Below, piece after piece: positions 17,642 to 30,536 of a DNA stretch of 64,000 bases. A model generated the notes under the pieces. It was not told where the DNA came from. It worked only from the letters and a program-made list of their open reading frames with translations, and did not search any database. The translations under genes and the position numbers were made by a program. The DNA is taken from NCBI GenBank assembly GCA_046328715.1, contig JAXLWB010000024.1:62001-126000 (forward strand), read 5' to 3'. Source of the stretch: JAXLWB01 sp046328715. Its GTDB lineage: Bacteria > Chloroflexota > Anaerolineae > Caldilineales > Caldilineaceae. Positions within the stretch are counted from its first letter, which is position 1. Each line of letters opens with the position of its first letter.

Positions 17642-18568
17642 TTATAGTTTTTCTGCGATTCGTAGCTTTGCAGACCGGCTGCGAGGATTGTCCTGGATTT
17701 CCTCAGTTGTTGCTTCCAGCGGTTTGCGTGTAATGATTTTTATGGTTGGCTCTCTTGCTACGCCACCAAAGGGGTTGGCTGGATCCGCTACAAAATCACT
17801 GGCCTCGCCCTGCATCCAACGTTTTACAATACGGTCTTCCAAACTGTGAAAGCTGATGACCGCTATCCTGCCCCCCGCCCGTAGTAAATTCAACGCTTGG
17901 GGTAAAACTGTTTCAATCTGCTCTAATTCACGATTGACAACAATGCGAAGAGCTTGAAAGGTTCGAGTCGCCGGATGAATGCGTTCGCCACGCCGACCGA
18001 TCTGTTTTTCAATCACCTCTGCCAACTGCCGAGTCGTTTGGTAGGGCCGATTTTTTACAATCAATCTTGCCAACCTACGGCTCAGCCGATCTTCACCATA
18101 TATATATATAATGTCAGCCAGTTCTTCTTCATCCCACTGATTGACAATATCTGCTGCCGAAATGCCTTGAGTCGGGTCCATTCGCATATCAAGCGGACCC
18201 TCGTGCTGAAAGGAAAAGCCTCGATTGGCCTCGTCTAGCTGGAAGCTACTGACGCCTAAATCGAGTAGAATTCCTGCCGCATCCTCAAAGTGATTCTGTT
18301 TTGCCACCTGCCCTAGGTCTTCGAAGTGAGCGTGAACGGGATAAAACCGCTTCTCTGCTATCTCAGTTTGAAACTTCTCCGAAACTCTGGTGATTGCCTG
18401 CGGGTCAGCATCTAAACCGAGTACTTTGCCTGTTGGCGCAACTGCTTGCAACATATGCGCCGTGTGTCCCCCGCCACCTAATGTTGCATCGACTGCCAAA
18501 TCTCCGGGTTGCAACTGTAATCCTGCCAGAACTTCACGTAATAAGACAGGAATGTGGTGGACGGCCAT
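17642..18568 (-). CDS. rsmH: 16S rRNA (cytosine1402-N4)-methyltransferase RsmH
   Basis: SAM-dependent methyltransferase of 16S rRNA C1402. 308 residues. HHIPVLLREVLAGL at the N-terminus, SAM motif ATLGGGGHTAHML, GLDADPQAI, ILLDLGVSSFQLDEANRGFSF (motif split here), the family motif ARLIVKNRP and the C-terminal VISFHSLEDRIVKRWM. It starts 28 nt after mraZ, which is the canonical order mraZ-rsmH. Confidence 0.97.
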   Translation of the reverse strand: MAVHHIPVLLREVLAGLQLQPGDLAVDATLGGGGHTAHMLQAVAPTGKVLGLDADPQAITRVSEKFQTEIAEKRFYPVHAHFEDLGQVAKQNHFEDAAGILLDLGVSSFQLDEANRGFSFQHEGPLDMRMDPTQGISAADIVNQWDEEELADIIYIYGEDRLSRRLARLIVKNRPYQTTRQLAEVIEKQIGRRGERIHPATRTFQALRIVVNRELEQIETVLPQALNLLRAGGRIAVISFHSLEDRIVKRWMQGEASDFVADPANPFGGVAREPTIKIITRKPLEATTEEIQDNPRSRSAKLRIAEKL

Positions 18569-18596
18569 GAGATTCTTAATCTAAATTGAAAAAACC

Positions 18597-19025
18597 TTAC
18601 AAGTTTAAGGCTGAAAAAAGTTCGGCGTTGACATCTCCAAAACGATTAATTACTTTCTCTTCCCACAGGGTTGGATTCCACAACTCAACGTAGGTATACA
18701 TGCCTGTTAGCACAATGTCATTATCAATTTTGGCATAGTCACGCAGGCGTTGACTGATTAGGATGCGCCCTTGACTGTCGATTTTTAAATCTTCTGCGGC
18801 GCTAAACATCATTCTGCGCAGAAGAGCGACTTTCGGTTCAATCATCGACTGGCCGTCGATTTGATCCGCAAATGCAATCCACCGATTTAATGGAAACATT
18901 AATAGACAGGGTTCGGTTGGATTGCGTGTCACCACCAAGGTCGGTGCAAGTTCCTCGCGATATTTGGCTGGAATCATAAGCCTGGCTTTTGAGTCCAAAC
19001 TGTGTGTAAATTCGCCTAGGAACAT
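18597..19025 (-). CDS. mraZ: Transcriptional regulator / nucleoid protein MraZ
   Basis: DNA-binding regulator of the dcw cluster. 142 residues made of two SpoVT/AbrB-like MraZ repeats, each with the DSKGR-type motif: FTHSLDSKARLMIPAKYRE (first) and KIDSQGRILISQRLRDY (second). It is first in the cluster. Upstream lie TGGRR repeats with a 10-nt period, the known type of MraZ operator, so autoregulation is likely. Confidence 0.96.
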   Translation of the reverse strand: MFLGEFTHSLDSKARLMIPAKYREELAPTLVVTRNPTEPCLLMFPLNRWIAFADQIDGQSMIEPKVALLRRMMFSAAEDLKIDSQGRILISQRLRDYAKIDNDIVLTGMYTYVELWNPTLWEEKVINRFGDVNAELFSALNL

Positions 19026-19108
19026 GCGTTTTGGCTAATCTCCAAGAATCCAAATTTGAAGAATTGTCCCACAACCATCTGCAACAAGGGCCAAAGTTAG
19101 TGAATTTA

Positions 19109-19133
19109 CTCCACTTCGTCCCATTTTGTCCCA
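19109..19133 (-). promoter_or_regulatory. MraZ operator boxes
   Basis: On the minus strand TGGGA, TGGGA and TGGAG occur at 19129-19133, 19119-19123 and 19109-19113, exactly 10 nt apart with 5-nt spacers. MraZ proteins are known to bind such direct TGGGN repeats in their own promoter. A further lone TGGGA lies at 19067-19071. The boxes begin one base after the -10 box, so bound MraZ would cover the transcription start. Confidence 0.82.
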
Positions 19134-19134
19134 C

Positions 19135-19162
19135 ATTATACCAAATGTTTTGCACTTGTCCA
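19135..19162 (-). promoter_or_regulatory. dcw cluster promoter
   Basis: TGGACA (19157-19162) and TATAAT (19135-19140) on the minus strand with a 16-nt spacer, an excellent sigma-70-type promoter reading into mraZ. The start site is predicted about 7 nt downstream of the -10 box, inside the MraZ boxes, leaving a 5' leader of about 100 nt. Confidence 0.8.
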
Positions 19163-19377
19163 GTCCTCAAGTGGTTGAAATTGGGAAAAATTGGGTTATT
19201 TCGTGTATTTATCGCAAATTGGTGCTAAGAAAGTAGATTTTTTCTTTAATCGAAGGCAGGAAATGGTCTTAAATTTGTAAAGGAAGGCATTTTTCTTATA
19301 TATTTAATAGAGTTATCTTGCAGAATACTTAAATTCTTTTGGCGATGGATCAGTTTGTGAAAATTTGCTCATACGAT

Positions 19378-19406
19378 TTGACAAGCATGTAACAGTGTGA
19401 TAATCT
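19378..19406 (+). promoter_or_regulatory. Candidate rpoBC promoter
   Basis: TTGACA at 19378-19383 followed by TGTGATAATCT. The -10 is either GATAAT (19399-19404, spacer 15, with an upstream TG) or TAATCT (19401-19406, spacer 17). If correct, the rpoB transcript has a leader of about 510 nt that carries the inverted repeats listed next. Inference from sequence only. Confidence 0.45.
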
Positions 19407-19507
19407 TCCCTGTTACATCTTGCGCTGGGCTTGTTTATCAAGCTTGTAATTACAAACGATAGCAAACTGTAGTATTCATTACAGCATAATGATTATTTGT
19501 TAGGCAT

Positions 19508-19573
19508 AATCAGGAGTCGATTGAGTTGGCGAGTAGAAGAATGACAATCTCACCACTCATTTAGCTCCTGATT
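19508..19573. repeat. Inverted repeat in the rpoB leader
   Basis: AATCAGGAG (19508-19516) pairs with 19565-19573, and inner segments TGAGTTGGCGAG / CTCACCACTCA extend the pairing imperfectly. It lies in the 897-bp non-coding stretch between mraZ and rpoB. Confidence 0.6.
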
Positions 19574-19691
19574 TTGTTGTTACAACTTGGTATGCTTCTG
19601 GCTGTATCGTCGAACGTACATTTGGAAAACTGAGCACAAAATTAAGTACCTAATTAATAAAGTCTTTGCATCTGAATCACCCAAACTTGCA

Positions 19692-19764
19692 AGACACCAT
19701 TGTAGATGAAGGCGATGTACTCGTTGTCGAGTTTATCAGCGCCGTCAGGCTACAGGGTGTCTTA
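19692..19764 (+). ncRNA. Candidate structured leader RNA upstream of rpoB
   Basis: A closing stem pairs AAGACACC-AT-TGTAG (19692-19706) with CTACA-G-GGTGTCTT (19751-19764). Inside it, GGCG (19712-19715) can pair with CGCC (19741-19744), and CTCG-TTGT-CGAG (19721-19732) forms an apical hairpin. The nested three-stem layout differs from the simple word-type hairpins elsewhere. A T-rich segment follows at about 19765-19780. It could be an attenuator or protein-binding leader of the rpoBC mRNA. I know no family that matches it. Confidence 0.4.
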
Positions 19765-19860
19765 TTGTCGTTTTTCGGGCTTTCTAAATAATATTTATAC
19801 GTAATTTTTCGAAACACGGGCTAGAGGGTAATTGATCTGTATTTACCTCTAGGATAGAGC

Positions 19861-19882
19861 TGATCTTTGTTGTCAAAGATCA
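19861..19882 (+). promoter_or_regulatory. Hairpin just upstream of rpoB
   Basis: TGATCTTTG-TTGT-CAAAGATCA, a perfect 9-bp stem with a 4-nt loop. It is followed by a T-rich stretch (19890-19897), resembling a weak intrinsic terminator or attenuator, 40 nt before the rpoB ATG. The rpoB ribosome site GAGGAG lies between, 9 nt from the start codon. Confidence 0.6.
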
Positions 19883-19922
19883 AGTCGATCTCTTTTTAAT
19901 CTAAGCCGAGGAGCTGACGTAC

Positions 19923-22900
19923 ATGACACTATCTGTGAATGGAACCAGCGCTGTAAGGGGAGCGAAGCGGTTGCGCAAAAGCTATGCGCGAACGCCCACT
20001 ATCCTCGATTTGCCGCGCCTTACTGAGGTGCAATTGCGCAGTTTTGAATGGTTCAAATCAGAAGGGTTGAAAGAATTATTGGCAGAGATTTCGCCGATCA
20101 CCAGCTTTAATAAGAATCTGGAATTACACTTTGGCGATTTCTATTTTGGCGAACCTAAATATCCCGAAGATGAATGCCGGGAACGAGACATTACCTATTC
20201 GGCTCCGCTTTGGGTCAAGGTACAGCTTGTCAACAAAGATACAGGTGAAGTAAGCGAACAAGAAGTTTTCATGGGCGATTTCCCGTTGATGACGGAATCG
20301 GCAACCTTTATCATCAACGGTAGCGAACGTGTGGTGGTAAGTCAACTCATTCGCTCGCCTGGCGTCTACTTTACGACTGAGCCGGATCGCAGCACGGGCC
20401 GCGACTTGGCAGGTGCAAAATTGATTCCCAGTCGCGGTGCCTGGTTGGAATTTGAAACCAGCAAGCGCGATATTATCAGCGTCAAGGTTGATCGCAAGCG
20501 CAAGCTGCCCGTGACGATTTTGTTGCGTGTGGCAGGCTTTGGTACCGACGACGAAATTCGCGCACTCTTTAAGGATGTCGATACGGATATTGATCATCCG
20601 TTTATTGAATCGACTCTGGAGCGCGACACAACGGCCAATCCAACCAACAACAGCGAGAAAGGTGTCAACGATGCTCTCCTGGAGTTCTACAAGAAACTCC
20701 GCCCTGGGGATCCGCCCACCTTGGACAATGCACGCAACTTTGTGCAGAATCTCTTTTTCTCGTCCCGCCGTTATGACATGGGGCGCGTAGGGCGCTACAA
20801 GGTGAATCGCCGTTTGGGCTTGAACATCTCGCTTGAAAATCGCATCCTGACCCAGGAAGATCTGGTTGCAGTGATCAAGCGTATCATCGAAATCAACATC
20901 GGCGAAGGCCGTCCCGATGACATTGACCATTTGGGTAACCGCCGCATCAAGACCGTCGGTGAGTTGATTCAAAACCAGTTGCGCATCGGTTTACTGCGCA
21001 TGGAACGCGTGGTGCGCGAGCGTATGTCGATTCGCGACCCTGAACAAGTAACGCCGCTCAGCCTGATCAATATTCGTCCAGTGGTCGCTGCCACGCGTGA
21101 GTTCTTTGGTGGCAGCCAGTTGAGCCAGTTTATGGATCAGACCAATCCTTTGTCTGAACTGACCCACAAGCGCCGTCTCAGCGCTTTGGGCCCTGGTGGT
21201 CTGCGCCGCGAACGTGCTGGCTTTGATGTGCGGGATGTTCACTTCAGTCACTACGGGCGTATCTGTCCGATCGAGACACCGGAAGGTCCCAACATCGGTC
21301 TGATTGGCCAGATGGCAAGCTTTGCGCGTGTCAATGAATTTGGCTTTATCGAGACTCCCTACCGCAAGGTGCTCAAGGAAGTTGCGCCCACGATGGACAA
21401 CCTGTTGGGGCACACGCTTGACACCGACGTGGAAGAGCCGGGCACCGAGAACGTGATTGCGGAGCGCAACACGGTAATTGATGCCGCTTTGGCCGAAAAG
21501 TTGGCAGCGGTGAAGGGGCTTAAGAGTGTGCGTGTCAAGCCTTATGCCAGCCGTGATGTGGTGTATCTCACGGCAGACGAAGAGGAGGAGGCGGCGATCG
21601 CACAAGCTTCATCCCGCATGAATGCGATGGGCGAATTCCAAAATCAGCGCCCTTCGGCACGCCGTGGTGAGTCGTTCCAGTTTGAACAGCCGGCGGCGTT
21701 GACCTATATGGATATTTCACCCAAGCAGATCGTCGGGGTCTCGGCGGCGTTGATTCCCTTCTTGGAACACGACGATGCCAACCGTGCTCTGATGGGTTCG
21801 AACATGCAACGCCAAGCGGTACCGTTGATCCGCCCGGATGCACCAATCGTAGGCACAGGCATGGAATGGCAAGCTGCCATCGATTCCGGTCAGGTGGTTG
21901 TGGCCAAGAATCCGGGCGAAGTCGTCAGTGTGACTGGCGATCTGGTCGTGGTCCAAGAGCAGGATGGCACTCGCCGCGAGTATCGTCTGCGCAAATACAA
22001 TCGCAGCAACCAGAGCACCTGTATCGATCAGCGACCGACCGTCTTCAAAGGTGACTTTGTTGATACGGGCAGTGTACTCGCTGACAGCTCCAGCACCGAG
22101 GGCGGTGAACTAGCACTTGGCCAGAATGTGGTCGTGGCCTACATGAGCTGGGAAGGCGGCAACTTTGAAGATGCCATTCTGGTCAGCGAACGATTGATTC
22201 AGGATGACAAATATACGTCGATCCACATCGAGAAGCATGAGGTGGATGCGCGTGAAACCAAGTTAGGTCCCGAAGAGATCACACGCGACATTCCGAATGT
22301 CGGCGAAGATGCGCTGAAGGATCTGGATGAAGATGGCATCATTCGCATCGGTGCCGAAGTGACACCGGGCGACATTCTGGTCGGAAAGATTACGCCCAAG
22401 GGTGAAACCGAACTGACGCCAGAAGAGAAGTTGTTGCGTGCCATCTTTGGTGAAAAAGCCCGTGAAGTCAAGGATAGCTCGCTGCGTCTGCCGCATGGCG
22501 AACGCGGCAAGGTCGTCGATATCAAGGTCTTTGACCGTGACGAACATCGCGATTTGGCCGCTGGTGTCGAAAAGATCGTGCGCGTGAGTGTGGCTCAGCG
22601 CCGCCGCTTGACCGAAGGTGACAAGATGGCTGGTCGCCACGGCAACAAGGGTGTCATCTCGAAGGTGGTGCCAATCGAGGATATGCCCTTCCTGGAGGAT
22701 GGGACTCCTGTGGATATTATCCTGAACCCGCTCGGCGTGCCAGGTCGTATGAACATCGGCCAGATTCTGGAAGCTCACTTGGGGTGGGCCGCCGGTCGTT
22801 TGGGCTTCATGGCTGAAACGCCCGTCTTTGATGGTGCCAAAGAGCACGAAATCGAGGCTGAACTCTGCCGTGCCTGGTTAATTGATCGGGCCTGGCAAGC

Positions 22901-23801
22901 TGCCGCTGAGAATGCGTGGCTCAAGATGAAGGACGAAAATGTTTCGGCAGAAGAGTTGCGTGATGATGATGATGCGCGCAATATCTATTTGCTCGATACG
23001 TTAATTCCAGCCGGCTATGACGGTGAAAGTATCGTCAAGAATCCTGGTTATGCACGCAACGCCTATTTGCGTGAATGGTTGCGCAATCGTGATGTCGATC
23101 CCGACCTGGTGTTGCCGACCACCTTCAATGATCGTCGCACCACAGAGGAGTCGAATCAACTGGCGATAGATGTAGCGCTGCGCGAATGGATGCTCTACTA
23201 CGGCGAGGATGCGGGTGATCTGAAGGGTGCCGAGTTGAATAAAGCGGCACAAGTGCTGAGCGAAAAGATTGACTGGCCGCTGCCCACCACAGGCAAACAA
23301 AAGCTGTATGATGGCAAGACAGGCATGCCCTACGACTCACCGGTCACGATTGGTATTGTGCAGATGCTGAAGTTGCATCACTTGGTCGAAGACAAGGTTC
23401 ATGCCCGCAGCACTGGCCCATATAGCCTGGTGACCCAACAGCCGCTGGGTGGTAAGGCACAGTTCGGTGGTCAGCGCTTTGGCGAAATGGAAGTTTGGGC
23501 GCTCGAAGCCTATGGCGCAGCGCACATCCTTCAAGAGATGCTCACCGTCAAGTCGGACGATATTACAGGACGTGTCAAGACCTACGAATCGATTGTCAAG
23601 GGCGAAGAAATTCAAAGCCCAGGTGTGCCGGAAAGCTTCCGAGTGTTGGTCAAAGAACTGCAAAGTCTTGGACTGGCCGTTGAGGTAATCAACGAGAAGA
23701 ACGAAGTGATCCAGTTTGGCAAGGATGACAACGAAGAGCGACTGCCACGTTTGGGCTTCAGCCTCAACGTACCGGGTCCAATGAGCCGCGTCAGTGAGTA
23801 A
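19923..23801 (+). CDS. rpoB: DNA-directed RNA polymerase subunit beta RpoB
   Basis: Beta subunit of RNA polymerase, 1292 residues. The rifampicin-pocket segment GGSQLSQFMDQTNPLSELTH and the following KRRLSALGPGGL are canonical. ETPEGPNIGLI, the catalytic-loop MSWEGGNFEDA, GRHGNKGVISKVVP, and the C-terminal GGKAQFGGQRFGEMEVWALE are present. An acidic and polar insertion (DEEEEAAIAQ, about residues 553-590) precedes the PKQIVGVSAALIPFLEHDDA motif. It is followed by rpoC after 91 nt, in the usual order. Confidence 0.98.
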   Translation: MTLSVNGTSAVRGAKRLRKSYARTPTILDLPRLTEVQLRSFEWFKSEGLKELLAEISPITSFNKNLELHFGDFYFGEPKYPEDECRERDITYSAPLWVKVQLVNKDTGEVSEQEVFMGDFPLMTESATFIINGSERVVVSQLIRSPGVYFTTEPDRSTGRDLAGAKLIPSRGAWLEFETSKRDIISVKVDRKRKLPVTILLRVAGFGTDDEIRALFKDVDTDIDHPFIESTLERDTTANPTNNSEKGVNDALLEFYKKLRPGDPPTLDNARNFVQNLFFSSRRYDMGRVGRYKVNRRLGLNISLENRILTQEDLVAVIKRIIEINIGEGRPDDIDHLGNRRIKTVGELIQNQLRIGLLRMERVVRERMSIRDPEQVTPLSLINIRPVVAATREFFGGSQLSQFMDQTNPLSELTHKRRLSALGPGGLRRERAGFDVRDVHFSHYGRICPIETPEGPNIGLIGQMASFARVNEFGFIETPYRKVLKEVAPTMDNLLGHTLDTDVEEPGTENVIAERNTVIDAALAEKLAAVKGLKSVRVKPYASRDVVYLTADEEEEAAIAQASSRMNAMGEFQNQRPSARRGESFQFEQPAALTYMDISPKQIVGVSAALIPFLEHDDANRALMGSNMQRQAVPLIRPDAPIVGTGMEWQAAIDSGQVVVAKNPGEVVSVTGDLVVVQEQDGTRREYRLRKYNRSNQSTCIDQRPTVFKGDFVDTGSVLADSSSTEGGELALGQNVVVAYMSWEGGNFEDAILVSERLIQDDKYTSIHIEKHEVDARETKLGPEEITRDIPNVGEDALKDLDEDGIIRIGAEVTPGDILVGKITPKGETELTPEEKLLRAIFGEKAREVKDSSLRLPHGERGKVVDIKVFDRDEHRDLAAGVEKIVRVSVAQRRRLTEGDKMAGRHGNKGVISKVVPIEDMPFLEDGTPVDIILNPLGVPGRMNIGQILEAHLGWAAGRLGFMAETPVFDGAKEHEIEAELCRAWLIDRAWQAAAENAWLKMKDENVSAEELRDDDDARNIYLLDTLIPAGYDGESIVKNPGYARNAYLREWLRNRDVDPDLVLPTTFNDRRTTEESNQLAIDVALREWMLYYGEDAGDLKGAELNKAAQVLSEKIDWPLPTTGKQKLYDGKTGMPYDSPVTIGIVQMLKLHHLVEDKVHARSTGPYSLVTQQPLGGKAQFGGQRFGEMEVWALEAYGAAHILQEMLTVKSDDITGRVKTYESIVKGEEIQSPGVPESFRVLVKELQSLGLAVEVINEKNEVIQFGKDDNEERLPRLGFSLNVPGPMSRVSE

Positions 23802-23870
23802 TTAATTGCCAATGGTGGTTTCAGAACCCCGCACGTCAGTAAGGGGTTCCGCCATTCGCAATTTGTAATT
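23800..23870. repeat. Word-type inverted repeat between rpoB and rpoC
   Basis: AATTAATTGCCAATGGTGG (23800-23818) pairs imperfectly with CCGCCATTCGCAATTTGTAA (23849-23868), and AACCCC pairs with GGGGTT inside (23825-23830, 23843-23848). The inner sequence CCGCACGTCAGTAAGGGG recurs with one mismatch at 61479-61496. TTCGCAATTT recurs at 41117-41126. Confidence 0.8.
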
Positions 23871-23892
23871 CCTAAATGGAGAGATAGCATCC

Positions 23893-28575
<4,683 letters not shown>

Positions 28576-28646
28576 AGGCGGAGCACAAGGAGCAGGTTGT
28601 AGGTTGCGCCTTCTCTAGAAGTTGTGGTTGGATACTGAAACTAGAA

Positions 28647-28684
28647 ACGGGACGCTCTAGCAAGCCTAGGCGTCTCGTTTTTTA
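28647..28684 (+). terminator. Rho-independent terminator of rpoBC
   Basis: A stem of about 9 bp, ACGGGACGC pairing with GCGTCTCGT, sits at 28647-28678 with a CTCTAG/CCTAGG-containing loop and is followed directly by TTTTTTA. It lies 72 nt after the rpoC stop. Confidence 0.85.
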
Positions 28685-28809
28685 TTCATCCGCTGGCGAT
28701 GCCCGTAGGTTATCCTGACTGCTTCGCCGGGGCTGACGGTTGCGTGATCCATTCAATCAAACAAAGTGAGGTTGTTTATAGCACGCCAAACTTTTGTGGT
28801 TACAGCTAC

Positions 28810-29763
28810 TCAAACAGGTGAGGGTAGAATGGCGGATCGAAAGGTTTGATAGGGTTGAATCTGAAATTGTTCCCATAATGTCGAGGGCCACTGCGCCGTA
28901 ATGACCGCACTATTGACTCCGTTGTTATGTAAACGGCGTAACCCAGCATCCAGCAGAGCTGCAAGATACTCATCTCCCAACTGTGGCGCAAGCAGTAGTT
29001 GTCCGACCTGCGCCCAGGCTCGGGGCAATCGATAGGGAAAGCTCAACTCAATCGGATAGGGTGAATCTTCAAAGCCCAGCCAACAGATCCCTGCCAACCC
29101 TGATTCGGTCCAGAGCAACATTAAATCGGATAGGCGACGTTTGGTCTGCACAAAGTGAAGTATCCGTTCCTGCCTGTCCGTCGAGAGGCTACTTAAAAAA
29201 TTAAGAATTTCTGTTTGGTCGGTTGGCTTTGCAGGATAGACCGCCGCAGCGACTTCTGGGATGGCTTGCGGAGGCGCATAGCCTGCGAGCTCGATCCAAC
29301 CACGCGATTGTGTCTCGTTGAAGAGAAAGCCTTGCTCTGCCAAGGTGGCTTCGAGCCAGGAACCTTCCGGTACGCCAAGGAGCAGACTGAGTGGACCCGC
29401 ACCAACACCCCACGTTGTACTTGCCGTCAAGCCAAACGTAGATTGAGCCGCTGCCAAGAGCGCTGCCTCAACACCTTGATTTTGTGCAGCAGGAATTATT
29501 GCCAACGCGTCCAAATGTGCGCTCTTTGTATTCACCTGGGAGTGGGCAAGCAGGAAGCCGACTGGGGTATCCGCTTCGTACGCTAGGAGAAGAAGTGCAT
29601 CTTGCGCTGACGTTTGTGAGGCAAGCCAGACGAAGACACGGCTAGAAAGCGCAAACTCATCGCCCCAGGCTGTGTTCCATAGTTCGGCGCATTGGGTCGC
29701 GACTTGTTGATGCTGAGGATTTGCCGTTGTAAAAGGGAAGGTTGAAAGAGTGAGATTGCTCAT
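28810..29763 (-). CDS. GNAT-family N-acetyltransferase (two-domain)
   Basis: 317 residues from ATG 29761-29763, which overlaps the amidase stop as ATGA. The reading frame is open further upstream but only through the amidase gene. The N-terminal half has a GNAT fold pattern: AYEADTPVGFLLA, then LDALAIIPAAQNQGVEAALL in the acetyl-CoA loop position (a weak Q-x-x-G-x-A motif). The C-terminal half may be a second, degenerate GNAT domain (GLAGICWLGFE...LLLAPQLGDEYLAALLDAGL). The substrate is unknown. Confidence 0.68.
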   Translation of the reverse strand: MSNLTLSTFPFTTANPQHQQVATQCAELWNTAWGDEFALSSRVFVWLASQTSAQDALLLLAYEADTPVGFLLAHSQVNTKSAHLDALAIIPAAQNQGVEAALLAAAQSTFGLTASTTWGVGAGPLSLLLGVPEGSWLEATLAEQGFLFNETQSRGWIELAGYAPPQAIPEVAAAVYPAKPTDQTEILNFLSSLSTDRQERILHFVQTKRRLSDLMLLWTESGLAGICWLGFEDSPYPIELSFPYRLPRAWAQVGQLLLAPQLGDEYLAALLDAGLRRLHNNGVNSAVITAQWPSTLWEQFQIQPYQTFRSAILPSPV

Positions 29764-30485
29764 GGTTGTGAAGTTGGCTGATTGGTCAAAAAGCAAAGAA
29801 TGCCGTCGCTGATCCCTTTTGCCGCCCATGCTCTATGTTTGGTGAGTAGCTCTTGGTCGCCACCCAAAAAGCCAATTTCGATAATAGCGGCTGGCGTGGT
29901 GGGCGCAATCTTTTGCCAGGCGTGATACTCTGTCATATTGTGCGTGATGGTGTCTGGGTTCGTGGCTAGTTTTGTTGCCGTGTGATATGTGTCTTCCAGG
30001 CACGCAACCAAACGATCGTCGATCTCCGAAATTTGGCTCGAACTGCTATGAGCCACTTTAAAGCCACTGTTGTCGATGCAACTATCCGCGTGAATGCTTA
30101 GCAATGTATCTACCTCTAGATTGTCCAAACGGGGATCAAACTCTTCTAAGATCGTGACCGATGCGCCGGCTTGTGTTAGTCGTTTGCCCACACGTTGGGC
30201 AACCTCAGCGACGACATCGGCTTCTTTTAGGGTCACAGTGCCGTCTGCATCCTCACAGGTTGCGCCTGAATCATTGCCAGCATGGCCACTAATAAGTGCA
30301 ATGTGCTTGTTGAAGACTGCCCACACAAACCGTTGTGCCGGAACTCCATCTTCGCTCATCACTCCATAGCCCAAGGCACGCGCAACGATCAGCCCAATCG
30401 CAAGCAGCACAAGGAAACTTATTGCGATGAAAATTCGTTGCAATTGATGGATAGATCGCTGACGCATGGAATGTGATTTTTGCAT
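29760..30485 (-). CDS. N-acetylmuramoyl-L-alanine amidase (Amidase_3 type), membrane anchored
   Basis: Zinc amidase expected to cut the MurNAc-L-Ala bond. About 241 residues from ATG 30483-30485; a TTG at 30516-30518 and an ATG six codons later are alternatives, with no clear ribosome site. One N-terminal membrane helix (IFIAISFLVLLAIGLIVARA) leads into the domain. Zinc ligands match Amidase_3: H in ISGHAGNDSGA, E in LKEADVV, H in LLSIHADS, and the catalytic Glu in AIIEIGFLGG. It is divergent from the RodZ-like gene and coupled to the GNAT gene. Confidence 0.85.
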   Translation of the reverse strand: MQKSHSMRQRSIHQLQRIFIAISFLVLLAIGLIVARALGYGVMSEDGVPAQRFVWAVFNKHIALISGHAGNDSGATCEDADGTVTLKEADVVAEVAQRVGKRLTQAGASVTILEEFDPRLDNLEVDTLLSIHADSCIDNSGFKVAHSSSSQISEIDDRLVACLEDTYHTATKLATNPDTITHNMTEYHAWQKIAPTTPAAIIEIGFLGGDQELLTKHRAWAAKGISDGILCFLTNQPTSQP

Positions 30486-30497
30486 CCTTTGCTGAAA

Positions 30498-30526
30498 TTG
30501 ACAAAGGCAATCGTGCAAGATAGACT
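30498..30526 (+). promoter_or_regulatory. Promoter of RodZ-like gene (leaderless)
   Basis: TTGACA at 30498-30503, 17-nt spacer, TAGACT at 30521-30526. Transcription would start at about 30533, four nt before the ATG at 30537, and there is no ribosome-binding site, so the mRNA is probably leaderless or nearly so. Confidence 0.6.
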
Positions 30527-30536
30527 CTAGAATAAC

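Noticed and set aside
19692..19764. tRNA gene in the rpoB leader
   Set aside because: Size is right, but there is no T-loop GTTCRA, no anticodon arm and no acceptor pairing of 7 bp with a free 3' end.
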